DNA of 64,000 bases from contig CAYNKA010000011.1 in assembly GCA_964397655.1 (NCBI GenBank), forward strand, positions 62,001 to 126,000. Direction: 5' to 3'. Below, piece after piece: positions 24,326-32,571 of this stretch (positions within the stretch are counted from its first letter, which is position 1; each line of letters starts with the position of its first letter). A program made the position numbers and the translations under genes. Origin of the DNA: CAYNKA01 sp964397655. GTDB taxonomy: Bacteria; Spirochaetota; Spirochaetia; DTKZ01. The notes under the pieces were generated by a model, which made no database searches, had not been told where the DNA came from, and saw only the letters and a program-made list of their open reading frames with translations.

Positions 24326-25018
24326 TCAGGAGAGGGCGAGGGAGACCGCGGCTTCGGCATGAAGCCTGGTCGTGTCGAAGAGGGGGACGGAGGAGTCTTC
24401 CGCCTTCACGAGGAGGCCGATCTCGGTACATCCGAGCACGACGCCTTCGGCTCCTGCGCGTACGAGCCGCGAGATGATCTCTCGATACGCCTCGCGGGAG
24501 GCGGGCAGCGTCCTTCCGAGCACGAGTTCCTCGTAGATGACGCGGTGGACCGTCTTCCGGTCCGGTTGGTCGGGGACGAGGACCTCCAGGCCGTGCCTGC
24601 CCGCGAGGCGGCCCTTGTAGAAGTCCTCCTCCATGGTGAAGCGGGTCCCGAGGAGCCCGACCCGCCGGAGTCCCGCCCGCTTCACGGCCTCGGCCGCGGC
24701 GTCGGCTATGTGGAGGAGGGGCGCGCGGAGCGCCTTCTCGATCGCGTCGGCAGACTTGTGCATCGTGTTCGTGCAGATGACGACGAAGTCCGCCCCGCCC
24801 CGCTCGAGCCTCAGGGCCGCTTCGACCATGAAGCGGTCCGCCTCGTCCCACCTGCCTTCGCACTGGAGAGCCTCCACCTCGGCGAAGTCGACGGAGTAGA
24901 GGAGACATTTCGCGGAGTGCAGTCCCCCGAGCCTTTCCTTGATGCCTTCGTTGACGAGGCGGTAGTATTCGAGCGATGATTCCCAGCTCATTCCGCCCAG
25001 CATGCCTATCGTTTTCAT
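24326..25018 (-). CDS. Aspartate/glutamate racemase-family protein
   Basis: Cofactor-independent racemase-like enzyme of 230 residues. The two catalytic Cys are present: Cys82 in Ile-Cys-Thr-Asn-Thr-Met-His and Cys197 in Gly-Cys-Thr-Glu-Ile-Gly. The Met-Leu-Gly-Gly-Met-Ser-Trp-Glu-Ser start is typical of the RacX/YgeA group, which racemises amino acids such as Asp, Lys or Arg. Specificity cannot be read from sequence. Its ATG overlaps the rlmN stop by four bases. Confidence 0.9.
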   Translation of the reverse strand: MKTIGMLGGMSWESSLEYYRLVNEGIKERLGGLHSAKCLLYSVDFAEVEALQCEGRWDEADRFMVEAALRLERGGADFVVICTNTMHKSADAIEKALRAPLLHIADAAAEAVKRAGLRRVGLLGTRFTMEEDFYKGRLAGRHGLEVLVPDQPDRKTVHRVIYEELVLGRTLPASREAYREIISRLVRAGAEGVVLGCTEIGLLVKAEDSSVPLFDTTRLHAEAAVSLALS

Positions 25019-26097
25019 CTTTTATCTCCCTTCGGTTCCGAGGATCGTCCCGCTTCGACGAGCGCCCTGGTGGAGAGGAGCCCGCAGGCCGCGAGGATGT
25101 CCTCGCCGCGGGACCGCCTTATCGTGGTTCGGAGTCCCTTCGCGGACAGCCGGTCCCGGAATTCCGTCATGGCCTCGGCCGGAGCGGATTCGAGGGGCGT
25201 GCCGGGGATGGGGTGGAACCGTATCAGGTTGATCCTGCAGCTCAAACCCTGGAGGATCCGCGCGAGTTCCTTAACGTGGGCCGCCGAATGGTTCAGTCCT
25301 CCGAAGACGATGTACTCGAAGGACACGCGGCGCTGCTTCGGGAGGTCGAAGTCCCGGATCGCCGCGAGCACGTCGCGGATGGGGTAGGCCTTCTGCGCGG
25401 GCATGAGACGGCTCCGCTCCTCGTCGAAGGGGGAGTGGAGGCTCACCGCGAGATGGCAGGAACTTTCCTCGAGGAAGCGCCTCATGGCCGGGATGATGCC
25501 CACGGTCGACACCGTGATCCGCTTCGGGCTCATGGCGTAGCCCCATTCGGAGGTGAGCGTTTCGAGGCTGAGAAGCACTTCGTCGAGGTTGTCCAGGGGC
25601 TCGCCCATCCCCATGTAGACGAGGTTCGTCACCCGTTCCCGCTCGGGAAGCGATTCGTACTGGTTGAGGATTTCCCCCGCGGTGAGCTGGCCCTGGAAAC
25701 CCTGCTTGCCCGTCATGCAGAAGAGGCAGTTCATCCTGCAACCCGCCTGGGTGGACATGCACAGGGTCGCCCTGTCGCGCTCCGGAATGTAGGCCGCCTC
25801 CACGAAGCGCGACGGGCAGGGCTCGCCTTCCGCCGCCGCCGCGGGGATCTCGTAGAGGTATTTCTTGGTCCCGTCGCGGGACTCGGCCTCGGACTTCGGT
25901 GGCTCGAGGCCGATGTCGAAGGTCTCCTCGAGAGCGGAACGGGCCGCGAGCGCGAGGTCGGTCATCTCGGAGGCGGAGCGGACGTGCCGCTTGTACAGCC
26001 ACCGGGCCATCTGCCCGGCGGCGAAGGGAGGGAGGCCGAGCCGGGCGGCCGCTTCGCCGAGACCCTCCAAGCTCTTGCCGAAAAGCCGTTCCTTCAT
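25015..26097 (-). CDS. rlmN: Dual-specificity 23S rRNA/tRNA methyltransferase RlmN
   Basis: Radical-SAM enzyme of 360 residues that methylates C2 of A2503 in 23S rRNA and A37 in tRNAs. The radical-SAM motif is Cys-Arg-Met-Asn-Cys-Leu-Phe-Cys. Tyr-Met-Gly-Met-Gly-Glu-Pro and Ser-Thr-Val-Gly-Ile-Ile-Pro are family hallmarks. The C-terminal catalytic Cys is in Ile-Leu-Ala-Ala-Cys-Gly. It is cotranscribed with the racemase gene. Confidence 0.96.
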   Translation of the reverse strand: MKERLFGKSLEGLGEAAARLGLPPFAAGQMARWLYKRHVRSASEMTDLALAARSALEETFDIGLEPPKSEAESRDGTKKYLYEIPAAAAEGEPCPSRFVEAAYIPERDRATLCMSTQAGCRMNCLFCMTGKQGFQGQLTAGEILNQYESLPERERVTNLVYMGMGEPLDNLDEVLLSLETLTSEWGYAMSPKRITVSTVGIIPAMRRFLEESSCHLAVSLHSPFDEERSRLMPAQKAYPIRDVLAAIRDFDLPKQRRVSFEYIVFGGLNHSAAHVKELARILQGLSCRINLIRFHPIPGTPLESAPAEAMTEFRDRLSAKGLRTTIRRSRGEDILAACGLLSTRALVEAGRSSEPKGDKR

Positions 26098-26108
26098 CGC
26101 GCGGACGC

Positions 26109-28034
26109 TCAGCGTTTCTTCTTTCCCCCGAAGAAGTCGTCGTCTCCCCCGAAGAAGTCGTCTTCCTTGCCGAAGTATTTCTCTTCGTCGAATTTGAAGA
26201 ACGCCTTCTCGTCGAAGAAGAAGAAATTCTCCTCCTCGAAGTTGTTGAAGAAGGTCGCCTCCCCCTTGAAGAAGGAGTCGTCGCTGAAGAACTTCTCGTC
26301 GCCGAAAAACTTCTCGGCCCGCTTGTCGAAGTCGCTCTTGTAGTCGTCGTCCGCGAATTTTTTCGGCTCTTCCTTCTTCGGCGCGTCAGCGAGATAGCCT
26401 TCCGCTATGGCGGACGGTTCGCTTTCGAGCTTCCCCTTCACCGCGATGACGGAGTAGAGGTTCTTCTTGTCCCTCGGTTTGGAATCGGTGTAGCTCGCTT
26501 CCTTCTGCGTTGCGATGAAGGTCCAGGTCTTTCCCTTCTCCGACCACTTGCGGACGGTGTATGAATCGGCTCCGGCCACCTTCTCCCAAGTCACGACGAT
26601 CCTGTCGCGGGAGTCCCCCTTGGAAGCCTTGATCCACGAAGGGGCCTTCACGGTTTCCGGTTCCTTCCGGACGATGACCACGGTCAATCCTTCGTCCGCC
26701 TTGCTTTCGGTCTTCTCGCGGTACGCGGTCACCACGTACCGTTCCTGCCGGGAGTCCTTCGGGACCGCGGAGTCCAGCCAGCCTTCGTTCCTGCTCACGC
26801 CCATGCGACGGAATTCCTTCACATCGTTGTCCCAGCGGTAGACGTAGTATCCCTCCGCGTCATCCACGGCGTCCCAGACGAGCTTCACCTTGTCTCCATC
26901 CTGCATGCCCCGGAGGTTCTTCGGGCTCCCGAGCTCCTTGCGGGATTCCTTGACCCAGCCCTTCGCGACCGGGCTGTAGTCGCTCGTCCCCCCCGGACCC
27001 ACGCTCTTCACGGAGTAGAAATACTCGACCTTCGCCGCGGCCGTCGTGTCGAGGAAGGTGGTGCCCTTGGTCTTCGCGACCTCCTTGAAATCCGTCGGCG
27101 TCTTCGCGGAGCGGTGGACGAGATAGTATTCCGCGCTCTTCACCTCGGGCCAGGTCACCTGGATCCTGTCCGTGTAGGCCCCGGTCGACGCGGAGACCTC
27201 GTTGGGCGGGTAGGACTTCTCCGGGGTGTTCTTCACCGCGTCGTACATGACCATGGCGGTGTGGTTCATCTGCGTAAAAAGGTCGTAATCGTACCAGCAA
27301 TAGCCCTTCTCGCCCCATTGCTCGCTCCAGGAATTGAGGATCTTGAAGGCCTTCTTCCCGTCGTCGTACCCGACCGCGACCATGGCGTGGCCCCCGAGAT
27401 AGGAGCCGGAGACCGACTTGTAGACGCCGCCCTTGTAGGTCATGAAGTTCTCGTAGGTTTTCATGCCGATGACGACCGGATTCCCGTCCGCGAGGACCGC
27501 CTTGAGGGTCGAAGGATTCTTCCCGTCGAGCCTGACGTAGGATTCCGCCTTGTACTGAGCCGCCTCGCTTCGCGCCGCGGCGTCGGGCTGCGCCCGGTAG
27601 TCGGAATAGGGCATGGTCTTGAAGGTCGCGCAGCCCTGCTTCTTCACGAGCTCGAGGGCGTCGGGAATCGTGGATCCCTGGTCCTTGCCGCCGTTGATCT
27701 GATTGTAGATGAAGGACGGGGAGAAGATGGTCTCCTTCTTGGCCGTGCCCCATTTGCGCTCCACGTTTTCCTGATAGGTCTTCACCGCATAGGCCGTGGC
27801 CCAAGCTACGCAACTGTTCTGCTGGCCCTGATAGCCGGGCGCCGGGAAGTCGGCCGAGAGGTCCGCTTTCGAGGGCATCTCCCGCTGTCCGGCCTTCGCA
27901 GTCCCGCTTCGGATCGAGTTGTTGAAATTCTGCGGAGTCGGCTCCATGCCGAGCCCTCCGGCGGCCTGGGCGGACAGAGATGCGGCCGTTCCGAGAAGCA
28001 GGAGTATCGCGAGACTTCGGCGTAAAGCGATCAT
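26109..28034 (-). CDS. Secreted papain-family (C1) protease with Fn3 domains and a Phe/Asp-rich tail
   Basis: Exported protein of 641 residues. After the signal peptide (to about 22) comes a C1 peptidase domain with Cys75 in Gln-Gln-Asn-Ser-Cys-Val-Ala-Trp-Ala, His216 in Gly-Gly-His-Ala-Met-Val-Ala-Val-Gly-Tyr and Asn234 in Leu-Asn-Ser-Trp. The triad is complete. Three fibronectin type III-like repeats follow (about 275-540). The last 90 or so residues are low-complexity: short blocks of Phe-Phe flanked by Asp, Glu and Lys, about 23 Phe in all, ending Gly-Gly-Lys-Lys-Lys-Arg. GGAGG six bases before the ATG at 28034 fixes the start. Substrate and purpose of the tail are unknown. Confidence 0.85.
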   Translation of the reverse strand: MIALRRSLAILLLLGTAASLSAQAAGGLGMEPTPQNFNNSIRSGTAKAGQREMPSKADLSADFPAPGYQGQQNSCVAWATAYAVKTYQENVERKWGTAKKETIFSPSFIYNQINGGKDQGSTIPDALELVKKQGCATFKTMPYSDYRAQPDAAARSEAAQYKAESYVRLDGKNPSTLKAVLADGNPVVIGMKTYENFMTYKGGVYKSVSGSYLGGHAMVAVGYDDGKKAFKILNSWSEQWGEKGYCWYDYDLFTQMNHTAMVMYDAVKNTPEKSYPPNEVSASTGAYTDRIQVTWPEVKSAEYYLVHRSAKTPTDFKEVAKTKGTTFLDTTAAAKVEYFYSVKSVGPGGTSDYSPVAKGWVKESRKELGSPKNLRGMQDGDKVKLVWDAVDDAEGYYVYRWDNDVKEFRRMGVSRNEGWLDSAVPKDSRQERYVVTAYREKTESKADEGLTVVIVRKEPETVKAPSWIKASKGDSRDRIVVTWEKVAGADSYTVRKWSEKGKTWTFIATQKEASYTDSKPRDKKNLYSVIAVKGKLESEPSAIAEGYLADAPKKEEPKKFADDDYKSDFDKRAEKFFGDEKFFSDDSFFKGEATFFNNFEEENFFFFDEKAFFKFDEEKYFGKEDDFFGGDDDFFGGKKKR

Positions 28035-28169
28035 ATCATTCCTCCGACAGGACAACATTTCAATCAATTGTAGCCTTGAGGAGGAAAAAAATCCATCGAT
28101 GCGGATTGCCTCGGCGGTGTGTACGGTTGATCGCTACAGTGTTATACTTGTCATACGTGAGGTGGAAAG

Positions 28170-28382
28170 ATGTTGGCAGTAAGACTGGATGCCGAAACCG
28201 AGAACAAACTCAATCGCCTTGCCCGGGAGACTGGGCGAAGCAAGAGTTACTACGTCAAACAGGCTATCGAAAACTTCCTGGAAGAACGGGAAGACTACCT
28301 TCGTGCCCTTGCCGTACTCGAACGTAATGAACCCCGAAAATCTCTTGCGGAAGTGAGAAAGGATCTTGGCCTGGAACGTTGA
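28170..28382 (+). CDS. Ribbon-helix-helix antitoxin, RelB-like
   Basis: Protein of 70 residues. The N-terminal ribbon-helix-helix (Met-Leu-Ala-Val-Arg-Leu-Asp, then Thr-Gly-Arg-Ser-Lys-Ser-Tyr-Tyr-Val) binds DNA. The C-terminal helix (Lys-Ser-Leu-Ala-Glu-Val-Arg-Lys-Asp-Leu-Gly) would wrap the toxin. It is followed by a RelE-like gene that overlaps it by 17 bases, which is the usual order for this type II module and implies self-repression. Confidence 0.88.
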   Translation: MLAVRLDAETENKLNRLARETGRSKSYYVKQAIENFLEEREDYLRALAVLERNEPRKSLAEVRKDLGLER

Positions 28383-28635
28383 GTTGACTGCGACCGCTCA
28401 AAAGCAATTGAAGAAGCTGGATCGGAAATGGCAGGCGGCGATTCTTGACTATCTTGAAGACGAAATTGCGCCGTTGGATGACCCGCGAAGCCGGGGAAAA
28501 GCCCTTATGGGAGACAAGAAAGGAATCTGGCGTTATCGCGTGGGAGATTACCGGGTCTTATGCAAGATCATGGACAGTGAACTGGTGATAGCGGCCATAA
28601 CGATCGGTCACAGGAAGGATGTTTACGATGATTGA
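28366..28635 (+). CDS. RelE/ParE-family toxin
   Basis: Protein of 89 residues with the RelE fold: Ala-Gln-Lys-Gln-Leu-Lys-Lys-Leu-Asp, Gly-Ile-Trp-Arg-Tyr-Arg-Val-Gly-Asp-Tyr-Arg-Val-Leu-Cys, and Gly-His-Arg-Lys-Asp-Val-Tyr near the end. RelE members cleave mRNA on the ribosome. Arg in the central strand and Tyr at the C-terminus match active RelE proteins. The start is a TTG at 28366 inside the antitoxin gene. Confidence 0.88.
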   Translation: MAWNVELTATAQKQLKKLDRKWQAAILDYLEDEIAPLDDPRSRGKALMGDKKGIWRYRVGDYRVLCKIMDSELVIAAITIGHRKDVYDD

Positions 28636-28814
28636 GAGCCGTGGTATACGGTAGCTCGGTTTGTCGGGGTGGGGATGAATGAACGCACGAGCCAAAGTAG
28701 AACTTGAAAATGGCCGCCAGCTGAAAGCCCAACAACAATGGATAAGTAGAAAACATCATACCGCCTCCTGAGCATCGCGGTTCGGCCGGTAAATGCGAGG
28801 AAAAGAAAAAAAAC

Positions 28815-28842
28815 TTGATTTATTAGCATAATGCGCTAATAA
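28815..28842 (+). promoter_or_regulatory. Promoter of the mttB gene
   Basis: TTGATT (28815-28820) and TAATAA (28837-28842) are separated by 16 bases. The spacer is filled by the palindrome described in the next entry. The mttB start lies about 50 bases downstream. Confidence 0.6.
28822..28840. promoter_or_regulatory. Operator palindrome, copy 1 (mttB)
   Basis: ATTAGC and GCTAAT flank seven bases (ATAATGC). The same sequence with one changed central base occurs at 31602-31617, also over promoter elements, so it is very likely the binding site of a regulator shared by both units. Confidence 0.75.
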
Positions 28843-28890
28843 TGGAGAAAATCCGGGACCGAGAGCTTCTCGGCGGGGCAAGGAGGCTGT

Positions 28891-30270
28891 ATGAGCGGCG
28901 GCGGAATCGAGCGAATTCACGAGACGGCGATCGATCTTCTCGAAAATCCGGGGATCAGGATCGAGCATCCCGCGATAGAAAAACTGCTGTTGAAGGAGGG
29001 AGCCAAGCCGGGAAATCAGGCTGAGGTCCTCAGGTTCCCGCGGAAGCTCGTGGAGGAGAAGATGGCGCTCTGTCCGAGGGAATTCCTCTTCGCCGACAGG
29101 TTCGGAAAGGGAAGGAAGGTGAGCCCGGACGGCGAGGCGGTCATCTGGTCGGTGCCGGGCATGTACCTCTTCGAGGGCGGGGAATTCCGTCCCTTCACCT
29201 CCGCCGACATGGCGCGCTGGGCGAGGCTCCTCGACCGCCTGCCCAACCTCGACGGGGTCTTCAGTTACGCGATGGACGACGTGCCGCCGAAGGCGCGGGA
29301 CGTCGTGGGGCTCCGAGTGATCGCCGAGAACACGACGAAGCATGTCCGCGTGCTCTGCTTCTCCCCCGCGGGCATGGACGTCATGGTCCGCATGAAGGAC
29401 GTGGTGGGGGACTATCCCTGGTTCAGCATCGGCTTCACGGCCCACGGCCCGCTCCGCTGGACCAATCTCGCCCTCGACATCTTCTATAGGACCGCGGGAC
29501 ACGCCATCCCGATCACGGTCAACGGGGAGCCGATGGCGGGAGTCTCGGGCCCCGTCACCATCGCGGGGTCGGCGGCCGTGGGCACGGCGGAGATCCTCTC
29601 CGGCATCGTGATCAACCAGATCCTCGAGCCGGGACGGCCCTGCGTCTTCAACCTCGGCCTCGCCCATACCATGGACATGAGGTCAGCCCTCGCGGTGACG
29701 GGCGGGCCGGAGAACGCCCTCTTCGCGCAGATCTCGGCCCGGCTCGGCCGCTTCTACGGCATCCCGTCGGGGAGCTGGGTCTCCACGGAGTCGATGCGGC
29801 CCGACGCCCAGGCCGCCCTCGAGAAAATGTGCGGCTTCGTCACCCACCTCGAGGAAAGAGTGTCCAACGTCTGGGGCCTGGGACAGCTCGAGTCGGAGCT
29901 CACCGTGTCGCCGGCCCAGGCGGTCATCGACGACGAGATGATAGCCTACGTCCGCCGGTATCTCCGGGGAGCCGAGGTGAGCGACGACACCCTCGCCTTG
30001 GATCTCGTGCGCGAGGTCGGCATCTCCGGGTCCTTCCTCGGCGAGATGCACACGATGGAACATTTCAAAGACGAGCTTTTCATGCCCGAGGTGTCGTTCC
30101 GGAAGAAGAGGGCGGACTGGGACCTCGCGGGTAGGCCGGATATGGAAAGGAGGGCCGAGGAGAAGGCGCGGCTCCTCATGAGCGAGGAGCCCCGCAGCGG
30201 GCTTTCCGCCGAACAGATAAAGGAACTCGACTCGCTCGCCCGGGCCCACCTCGGCTCGCTTTCGTCCTGA
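28891..30270 (+). CDS. MttB-family (trimethylamine methyltransferase-like) protein, non-pyrrolysine
   Basis: Protein of 459 residues with the MttB TIM-barrel pattern: Glu-Asn-Pro-Gly-Ile-Arg-Ile, Phe-Thr-Ala-His-Gly-Pro-Leu-Arg-Trp and Pro-Val-Thr-Ile-Ala-Gly-Ser-Ala-Ala. Methanogen MttB reads an in-frame UAG as pyrrolysine. Here the frame is open throughout, which places it with the non-Pyl members; characterised ones demethylate glycine betaine, proline betaine or carnitine. The usual corrinoid protein is not encoded nearby. AGGAGG four bases upstream fixes the start. Its promoter shares an operator with the adjacent ABC importer, so the importer may supply its methylated substrate (inference). 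Confidence 0.85.
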   Translation: MSGGGIERIHETAIDLLENPGIRIEHPAIEKLLLKEGAKPGNQAEVLRFPRKLVEEKMALCPREFLFADRFGKGRKVSPDGEAVIWSVPGMYLFEGGEFRPFTSADMARWARLLDRLPNLDGVFSYAMDDVPPKARDVVGLRVIAENTTKHVRVLCFSPAGMDVMVRMKDVVGDYPWFSIGFTAHGPLRWTNLALDIFYRTAGHAIPITVNGEPMAGVSGPVTIAGSAAVGTAEILSGIVINQILEPGRPCVFNLGLAHTMDMRSALAVTGGPENALFAQISARLGRFYGIPSGSWVSTESMRPDAQAALEKMCGFVTHLEERVSNVWGLGQLESELTVSPAQAVIDDEMIAYVRRYLRGAEVSDDTLALDLVREVGISGSFLGEMHTMEHFKDELFMPEVSFRKKRADWDLAGRPDMERRAEEKARLLMSEEPRSGLSAEQIKELDSLARAHLGSLSS

Positions 30271-30302
30271 GCTGACACGGAACCGCACCGTGCCGGAAAA
30301 AG

Positions 30303-30335
30303 AAAAGGCCGTCCCCCCCAGGGGACGGCCTTTTT
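30303..30335. terminator. Bidirectional terminator between mttB and the binding-protein gene
   Basis: GGCCGTCCCC (30307-30316) and GGGGACGGCC (30321-30330) form a perfect ten-base-pair stem around a four-base loop, with four A before and five T after. It serves the two convergent genes on either side. Confidence 0.92.
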
Positions 30336-30351
30336 CATGGGCTGACTATCC

Positions 30352-31542
30352 TTACTTGGCGAAGTAGCTGAACTCGACGGTCTTGATCTCCGCTCCGACG
30401 AATTTCAGGATCGACATGGGGATGTTGACCGCGCGGTGGGTTTCGGGGTCGATGGTGATCTCGGCCACGACGCCCTTGTACGCCTTCGTGGACGCGAGGG
30501 CCTGCCGGACCTTTTCCGGATCGTCCGAGCCTGCGCGGGCGACCGCGTCGATCATGAGGCCGGTGTCGTCGTAGCCGGAGAAGGAATGGAGTCTCGGCTC
30601 TTCCTTGTACTCGGCCTTGTATTTCTCGAAGAAGGTCTTGAGCTTCGGGTCGTCGAAGGTGATGTTGTTCGGGAAGTAGGAACCGTCCGCGGCGGCGCCC
30701 GCAACCGTGTCCATGGGCTTGTACCAGGAATTGTTGCCGAGGAAGCGGGCTTTCACGCCGAGTTCACGAGCCTGCTTCACGGCATTCGAGTTTTCGGTCA
30801 CGTAGCCGGGGATGAAGAGACCGTCGGGAGCGAGCTCGCGGATCTTCGTGAGCTGGGCCCGATAGTCCTGGTCGCCGGCCTGGAATTCGAATTTCCCGAC
30901 GAGAGATTTTCCGTTTTTCTTCACGTAGTGTTCGAAACCCATGGCGAGGTAGAGTGCGTAGGCGTTCGAGGGGGAATAGAGCATGGCGAAGGTGTTCATC
31001 TTGAGCTCGTTGATGGCGTAGGACGCGATGATCGCGGACTGCTGGAAGGCCGAGGGCTGGGTGAGGAAGAAGTAGGGGTTGGCGTCGATCTTCTTGTCCG
31101 GATTGGCGGGATCGAATTTCGGGGTCGTGGCCCTTTCGTCCATGGCCCGAGAGACGACGGGAACCTTGGTCTTTTCGGCGACCGGCGAAACCGCGAGGGC
31201 GGTGTTGGAGAGCAGGGATCCGCCGACGACCGCGACCTTGTCTTCCTGCGCGAGGCGGGTATAGGCGCGGACCGCCTCGGTCGGGCTGGATTTGATGTCG
31301 TAGACGACGAGTTCGACCTTGCGGCCGAGGATGCCGCCCGCGGCGTTGATTTCCTTGACCTTGAGTTTCGCTCCCTTCTCCGCGTCGGTGCCCCACTGGG
31401 CAGTTCCGGCGCTCAGGTCGGCGTACATGCCGATCTTTATCGGCTTCGAGGCTTCAGAGCCGCCGCCCGCGAAGAGCGGAATCGTCCCGGCGATCAATAG
31501 TACAGTCATGAACAGGACAAATCCGATTCCTCTTTTTTTCAT
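30352..31542 (-). CDS. livK: Branched-chain amino acid-type ABC binding protein (LivK family)
   Basis: Periplasmic binding protein of 396 residues. The signal peptide ends in Leu-Phe-Ala-Gly-Gly-Gly-Ser-Glu. The LivK/type-1 fold is seen in Lys-Ile-Gly-Met-Tyr-Ala-Asp-Leu-Ser-Ala-Gly, Val-Asn/Lys-Glu-Ile-Asn-Ala-Ala-Gly-Gly-Ile-Leu-Gly-Arg and Gly-Gly-Ser-Leu-Leu-Ser-Asn. Although named for amino acids, the family also binds amides, urea, aromatic acids and betaine-like compounds. It is transcribed away from the permease genes from an overlapping divergent promoter region. Confidence 0.9.
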   Translation of the reverse strand: MKKRGIGFVLFMTVLLIAGTIPLFAGGGSEASKPIKIGMYADLSAGTAQWGTDAEKGAKLKVKEINAAGGILGRKVELVVYDIKSSPTEAVRAYTRLAQEDKVAVVGGSLLSNTALAVSPVAEKTKVPVVSRAMDERATTPKFDPANPDKKIDANPYFFLTQPSAFQQSAIIASYAINELKMNTFAMLYSPSNAYALYLAMGFEHYVKKNGKSLVGKFEFQAGDQDYRAQLTKIRELAPDGLFIPGYVTENSNAVKQARELGVKARFLGNNSWYKPMDTVAGAAADGSYFPNNITFDDPKLKTFFEKYKAEYKEEPRLHSFSGYDDTGLMIDAVARAGSDDPEKVRQALASTKAYKGVVAEITIDPETHRAVNIPMSILKFVGAEIKTVEFSYFAK

Positions 31543-31573
31543 ATTTTCCTCGCTTTTTCGGGAAAGATTTTTG

Positions 31574-31602
31574 TTGAATTCCCATTCAACATCAAATATA
31601 AT
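31574..31602 (+). promoter_or_regulatory. Plus-strand promoter of the liv operon
   Basis: TTGAAT (31574-31579), 17 bases, then a perfect TATAAT (31597-31602). It reads towards livH. The shared palindrome begins right after its -10. Confidence 0.8.
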
Positions 31603-31625
31603 AGCATAATGTGCTAATAATTCAA
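31598..31625 (-). promoter_or_regulatory. Minus-strand promoter of the binding-protein gene
   Basis: Read on the minus strand, TTGAAT (31620-31625) and TATTAT (31598-31603) are 16 bases apart. It overlaps the opposing promoter's -10. The palindrome lies in its spacer, as at mttB. Confidence 0.75.
31602..31617. promoter_or_regulatory. Operator palindrome, copy 2 (livK/livH)
   Basis: TAGCATAATGTGCTAA matches the mttB operator TAGCATAATGCGCTAA at 15 of 16 positions, and AAT-type flanks match too. A protein bound here would cover the divergent promoters of the binding protein and the permease operon together. Confidence 0.78.
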
Positions 31626-31678
31626 GCTTTTTTTTCCGGTTCCGCGGCACCGCGTTTCGGGAAAGGGGGTGATCTGCG

Positions 31679-32563
31679 ATGACTCAAGGAGTGTTCCTTC
31701 AGCAGCTCTTGAACGGCGTGTCCCTCGGGGGAGTCTATGCGCTCGAGGCCGTGGGCTTCGGCATCATCTTCAACGTTCTCAAGTTCTCGAATTTCTCGCA
31801 CGGCGGCGTCGTCGCGATCTGCGCATATCTCGGCTTCTTCATCTCGACCCGCATCGTGAAGAATCTTTGGATCGCCCTCCTTCTCACGACGGCTCTCGGT
31901 GGCTGCGTGGGCGTGGCGGTCGAGAAGCTCGTCTTCCGTCCCATCCGGCTCCAGAACAAGCCGCTCACGTACTTCTTCGTGAACTCCATCACCGTCGCCA
32001 TGCTGGTCCAGCAGTTCTTCTCAGCCGTATGGGGGAGCAACTACTATCCCTACCCGGAGTTCCTCACGCAGACCGTGTTCAGTTTCGGGACCCTCGTCGT
32101 CTCGAGGACCTACCTCCTCATGCTGGGGATCTCGGCCCTGGTCCTCGTGTCCCTCTCCCTCTTCCTCAGGAAGACGAGGACCGGTATCGCGGTGAGGGCG
32201 GCGTCCACGGACATCTACACGCCCGCGCTCATGGGCGTCAACACGGACGTCATCATTTCCGTGACCTTCGCGATCGCCGGAGTGCTGGCGGGGGTCACCG
32301 GGTTCTTCCTCGGCATGACCTACACGGTGACGCCGTTCATCGGTAGCCTCATCCTCAAGGGCATCATCGCCTCCATCATCGGCGGCATGGGAAGCCTGGG
32401 CGGGGGCGTGATAGCGGGCATCCTTCTCGGCGCCGTCGAGGGGCTCCTCATCGCGGAGGTGGGCGCGTCCATCACGCCCATCGTCATCTACCTGTGCATA
32501 ATCCTCCTGCTCCTCGTGCGGCCGCAGGGGATAGCCGGCAAGCTCTATTCGGTGAAGGCGTGA
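31679..32563 (+). CDS. livH: ABC transporter permease LivH family
   Basis: Inner-membrane permease of 294 residues with about eight helices. It has Gly-Gly-Val-Tyr-Ala-Leu near the start, Phe-Ser-His-Gly-Gly and a central Arg-Ala-Ala-Ser-Thr-Asp loop, as in LivH proteins. It is first in a row of four transporter genes spaced by nine bases or fewer. Confidence 0.93.
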   Translation: MTQGVFLQQLLNGVSLGGVYALEAVGFGIIFNVLKFSNFSHGGVVAICAYLGFFISTRIVKNLWIALLLTTALGGCVGVAVEKLVFRPIRLQNKPLTYFFVNSITVAMLVQQFFSAVWGSNYYPYPEFLTQTVFSFGTLVVSRTYLLMLGISALVLVSLSLFLRKTRTGIAVRAASTDIYTPALMGVNTDVIISVTFAIAGVLAGVTGFFLGMTYTVTPFIGSLILKGIIASIIGGMGSLGGGVIAGILLGAVEGLLIAEVGASITPIVIYLCIILLLLVRPQGIAGKLYSVKA

Positions 32564-32571
32564 GGTAAACC

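Noticed and set aside
26109..26400. Simple-sequence (microsatellite-like) DNA
   Set aside because: The GAAGAAGTCGTC-like repeats are in frame with the protease gene and encode its Phe/Asp-rich tail, so it is coding sequence.
28891..30270. Pyrrolysine-containing MttB
   Set aside because: The frame is open to its natural end without an internal UAG, so it belongs to the non-pyrrolysine branch.
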